Translations under genes and position numbers: made by a program
Shown: piece after piece, positions 31,972 to 32,888 of the stretch
Numbering within the stretch: position 1 is the first letter of the stretch
Layout: each line of letters starts with the position of its first letter
The notes under the pieces: model-generated
Databases searched by the model: none
Told to the model about the DNA's origin: nothing
Seen by the model: only the letters and a program-made list of their open reading frames with translations
Source of the DNA: Alphaproteobacteria bacterium
Lineage (GTDB): Bacteria; Pseudomonadota; Alphaproteobacteria; GCA-2731375
Assembly: GCA_021776235.1 (NCBI GenBank)
Contig: JAJFGG010000105.1
Span: 1 to 32,888, forward strand
Length of the DNA: 32,888 bases
Direction: 5' to 3'

Positions 31972-32888
31972 CTATGGCATTATCGAATTCGGCTGCTTCA
32001 CCCGCCAGGGCTGCACGGTAATATACAACGTCGCGGCGGACAGTGTTGTTACGGTTAGCAGGATGGCGATTGGCCAGGCGCTGCCGTCGTGGGATAGTGC
32101 GATGCAAAAAGTGCCCAGGCCGCCCCCCGCCATGGGCAGGGCGCCCAGCATCGCGGCCGCGTGGCCGTGCCCGGCGCGGCAGACATCAAAGGCCCGAACC
32201 GGCCCCGTGGCGAACGCCAGCCCCAGGCCAAGGCCGAAGAAGCACTGGCTGCCCGTAATGCCCAGGGGCGTTTCCAGGCCGGCGGCAACCAAAATTGTGA
32301 TGCATCCCCCACCCACGGCACACAAGCCCAGGCCGACGGCCAACAACGGATCGCTGCTGACACGGCCGGCCAGCCGATTGGCGGCCAGAGAGCCCAGGAA
32401 AAAGGCCAACACGATGGCTGCGTAATAATAGCCATATTGCTCCGTGGGGACGAACATGCGCTCAATGAACAGGAACGGAAAGGCCGCGAGGATGGCGAAC
32501 AGCCCGCCCATTAACAGGGACAGGATCAGCGTATAGGTCATGAACGGTCTGTCCCGCAGCAAGGTAAGATAGCCGCCCAACAGACGCCTGGGGCGTAGGG
32601 CGCCACGGTCGGGTTGCCGCAGGGTTTCGGGCAAAAAACGCCAGATCAGCAGTGTTACCAAGATGATCAATCCGGTCAACAGCACGAAGTTCGACCGCCA
32701 GCCAAACCAGACATGCATATAGCCCCCGATCACCGGCCCCACGGCCGGCGCCAGGGCGATAGCCATGCCATAGGCGGCGAGAACGCGAACGGCGCCCGCC
32801 TGGTCGTAAAGCTCCCGTATCACCGCATAGGCCACCACCGCTTCGGCGCAGGCCGTCAGCCCTTGCACCACGCGGGCCAGAATAAGCA
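31972..32888 (-). CDS. Bcr/CflA family MFS drug exporter, 5' end cut by the window
   Basis: The frame stays open to the window edge. The visible part (about 305 residues) begins inside the protein at I-L-A-R-V-V-Q-G-L-T-A-C-A-E, the helix 4 motif of Bcr/CflA exporters. Next comes the antiporter-type segment A-P-A-V-G-P-V-I-G-G-Y near helix 5. Seven or eight more hydrophobic helices and a normal C-terminus follow. The missing N-terminus holds the first three helices. The family exports chloramphenicol-like drugs, bicyclomycin or sulfonamide-type compounds by proton antiport. It is convergent with recR. Confidence 0.88.
   Translation of the reverse strand, partial: LILARVVQGLTACAEAVVAYAVIRELYDQAGAVRVLAAYGMAIALAPAVGPVIGGYMHVWFGWRSNFVLLTGLIILVTLLIWRFLPETLRQPDRGALRPRRLLGGYLTLLRDRPFMTYTLILSLLMGGLFAILAAFPFLFIERMFVPTEQYGYYYAAIVLAFFLGSLAANRLAGRVSSDPLLAVGLGLCAVGGGCITILVAAGLETPLGITGSQCFFGLGLGLAFATGPVRAFDVCRAGHGHAAAMLGALPMAGGGLGTFCIALSHDGSAWPIAILLTVTTLSAATLYITVQPWRVKQPNSIMP

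Noticed and set aside
1-32888. CRISPR arrays, tRNA or rRNA genes and prophage genes
   Set aside because: None recognised anywhere in the window by reading both strands.

Overview
The window is high-GC, densely coded DNA from an alphaproteobacterium, most likely a Rhodospirillales-type lineage. This rests on gene content and order: a membrane-anchored class I cytochrome c divergent from kdsB and pheA, nudC further on, and ffs-dnaX-ybaB-recR. No rRNA or taxonomic marker is present, so the lineage is an inference.

Positions 1-7883 look like an accessory, catabolic region. It opens with the 3' end of an IS481-type transposase. Next come an Asp/Glu-racemase-superfamily protein (arylmalonate decarboxylase/maleate isomerase-like), a GMC flavoprotein with its small gluconate-dehydrogenase-type partner, a VOC protein, a RidA-like protein, an MFS carrier, a small ferredoxin-like-fold protein and a luciferase-like monooxygenase. 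The genes alternate in strand, so they are a cassette of small units, not one operon. Positions 8127-15938 (minus strand) hold a YejABEF-type peptide ABC importer with two tandem YejA-like binding proteins. Upstream on the same strand are a HisN-type phosphatase and an anchored cytochrome c. Positions 17466-21151 (plus) hold kdsB, pheA, a Ser/Cys proline-racemase-family enzyme and an EamA/DMT carrier.

Positions 21190-26443 (minus) hold the most interesting locus, a GrrM/OscB-type radical SAM RiPP cluster. A 105-aa secreted precursor ends in six Trp-initiated triplets (W-Y-N, W-S-N, W-Q-N, W-N-D, W-R-N, W-Y-N). It is followed by the cyclophane-forming radical SAM/SPASM maturase and by two overlapping genes of unknown function: a 251-aa protein and a 930-aa protein with a single N-terminal membrane anchor. 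A plausible promoter lies upstream of the precursor. The cluster sits among housekeeping genes and looks inserted.

The right end returns to core genes: nudC, a persulfide dioxygenase-rhodanese fusion, the SRP RNA (ffs), dnaX, ybaB, recR and a truncated Bcr/CflA drug exporter.

The second notable feature is a pair of exactly 265-bp nested-palindrome elements (6499-6763 and 13854-14118). They align without a gap at about 65% identity, yet their arms keep pairing through compensatory changes. One gives the upstream yejA paralogue its stop codon.
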